Assembly: GCA_937925895.1 (NCBI GenBank) | Contig: CALANC010000044.1 | Span: 1 to 5,941, forward strand | Origin: an uncultured Desulfobacterales bacterium | GTDB taxonomy: Bacteria; Desulfobacterota; Desulfobacteria; Desulfobacterales; UBA11574 | Direction: 5' to 3' | Length of the DNA: 5,941 bases | In this document: positions 5,351-5,941 of the stretch, piece by piece | Position numbering within the stretch: the stretch's first letter is position 1 | Layout of the letters: each line of letters opens with the position of its first letter | Notes under the pieces: generated by a model | What the model saw: the letters and a program-made list of their open reading frames with translations, nothing else | What the model was told of the DNA's origin: nothing | The model's database searches: none | Program-made: the position numbers and the translations under genes

Positions 5351-5941
5351 TTGGATTTATCATATTGCAACGGACACAAAAGATACGATGTCAGCAGGGA
5401 TGAGGGGTTCTATTATCCGGGTTGTAACCCGAAATATTACCACATTAATGATCTTAGCCCCAAAGCATTCCGCAGGGGTTATGTTGCAGCCCTTTTCACT
5501 GAGAATAAACGTTGGCTAACATTAATTGAAAATTATCACATGATAGTGCCGGGATCTCGCAAAAACAAAAGAGACGATGCCAAGGATCTGGCCGCAAAGG
5601 GGCATTTACGGGAACAGGTAAATCCAGACACCTATAAAGATAGAAAAGCATTTTACAAAGCATGGAAGGGAGCTCCCTGCTGTGCGGATGATTGTGACCA
5701 ATACTGTGGCCAATGCCCCAATGCCGGGATAAAATTCAAGCCCGTTCCAACTCATGGATTAGATCCTGATGTCCGCAGATATATCACTAAATATGGTCGT
5801 TATCAGACGGCCTCAGAATTAAAGAGGGAGGATAATGTTAAAAGAAAAGAATCCAAATATGGAAGCGCCCCAGTTCTTTCAGGAGTTCGTGACCGAAAAA
5901 GCAATGATGACCCTGTTCGGGTTCGAGGACAAGAAAGAGGT
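5351..5941 (+). CDS. Cys-rich protein of unknown function (TTG start, runs off window)
   Basis: The frame from TTG 5351 is open to the window end (197 codons), with an in-frame TAG just upstream at 5339-5341. Composition is convincing for at least the first 160 codons. The N-terminus has Cys6, His9 and Cys25 (YCNGH, and then PGC). Residues 29-60 are rich in aromatic and basic residues. Residues 110-122 form a dense cysteine cluster (CCADDCDQYCGQC; Cys110, 111, 115, 119, 122), which would suit zinc or an iron-sulphur centre. After this come HGLDPDVRRYITKYG and a possible short helix-turn-helix entry (YQTASELKRE). Beyond about residue 161 the frame overlaps the next ORF and becomes low quality (Arg/Ser/Asp-rich), so its true stop probably lies soon after the edge or a frameshift is present. 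No family is recognised. It follows the structured RNA and may be controlled by it. Confidence 0.6.
   Translation, partial: MDLSYCNGHKRYDVSRDEGFYYPGCNPKYYHINDLSPKAFRRGYVAALFTENKRWLTLIENYHMIVPGSRKNKRDDAKDLAAKGHLREQVNPDTYKDRKAFYKAWKGAPCCADDCDQYCGQCPNAGIKFKPVPTHGLDPDVRRYITKYGRYQTASELKREDNVKRKESKYGSAPVLSGVRDRKSNDDPVRVRGQERG
5835..5941 (+). CDS. N-terminus of an unidentified protein (partial)
   Basis: The ATG at 5835 follows a strong purine-rich ribosome binding site (AGAGGGAGG, 5823-5831). It encodes 35 natural-looking residues to the window edge: MLKEKNPNMEAPQFF, then a helix-like stretch FVTEKAMMTLFGFEDKK. It overlaps the preceding ORF by at least 107 bases in a different frame, and in the overlap this frame looks more like protein. 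It is probably translationally coupled to the gene before it. Too short to assign. Confidence 0.6.
   Translation, partial: MLKEKNPNMEAPQFFQEFVTEKAMMTLFGFEDKKE

Noticed and set aside
5346..5519. 57-codon frame from ATG 5346
   Set aside because: The ribosome binding site is only 1 base away. The TTG frame at 5351 is much longer, better spaced and more protein-like.

Overview
The window reads as part of the replication and regulation module of an integrated phage or phage satellite, all on the + strand. The central gene is a complete archaeo-eukaryotic-type primase fused to a superfamily 3 helicase (P4-family phage/plasmid primase). It is preceded by a tiny MerR-type DNA-binding protein and followed by a cluster of short direct and inverted repeats that looks like its replication origin. 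Small winged-helix (AlpA/excisionase-like) and putative small-terminase-like genes follow. The host cannot be named from this sequence. Moderate GC, good Shine-Dalgarno sites and some TTG starts fit a bacterium. The general look of the proteins suggests an anaerobic proteobacterial (Desulfobacterota-like) or environmental lineage, but that is only an impression.

Layout. At 3-65 is the tail of an unidentified gene. At 74-1135 is an A-rich gene for a sigma-70-like or multi-HTH regulator that contains a recent in-frame tandem duplication. A strong intrinsic terminator (1175-1213) separates it from the next unit. At 1268-1468 is the MerR-like gene and at 1502-3622 the primase-helicase. At 3623-3789 is a non-coding stretch with about five iteron-like copies in two opposed sets. 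At 3790-3891 is a possible 33-residue ORF that directly abuts the TTG start of an AlpA/Xis-like gene (3892-4125). At 4224-4721 is a gene whose N-terminus resembles small-terminase-type phage proteins. At 4860-5198 is a small basic gene whose likely coding frame changes twice, so it is either a pseudogene, carries sequencing indels, or uses unusual decoding. At about 5232-5323 is a compact predicted structured RNA: one long hairpin, then a closing stem enclosing two flush hairpins, one with a GAAA tetraloop. Just after it a TTG-started Cys-rich ORF (5351 to window end) begins, and a further ORF (5835 to window end) overlaps it in another frame.

How they may work together (inference): the small MerR-like and AlpA-like proteins would control replication or excision genes. 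The primase-helicase would recognise the adjacent iterons and initiate replication. The terminase-like protein would belong to a packaging or late function. The order rep-then-origin, with small winged-helix regulators alongside, recalls P4-like and SaPI-like satellites. The structured RNA and the gene behind it are the least explained part of the window.
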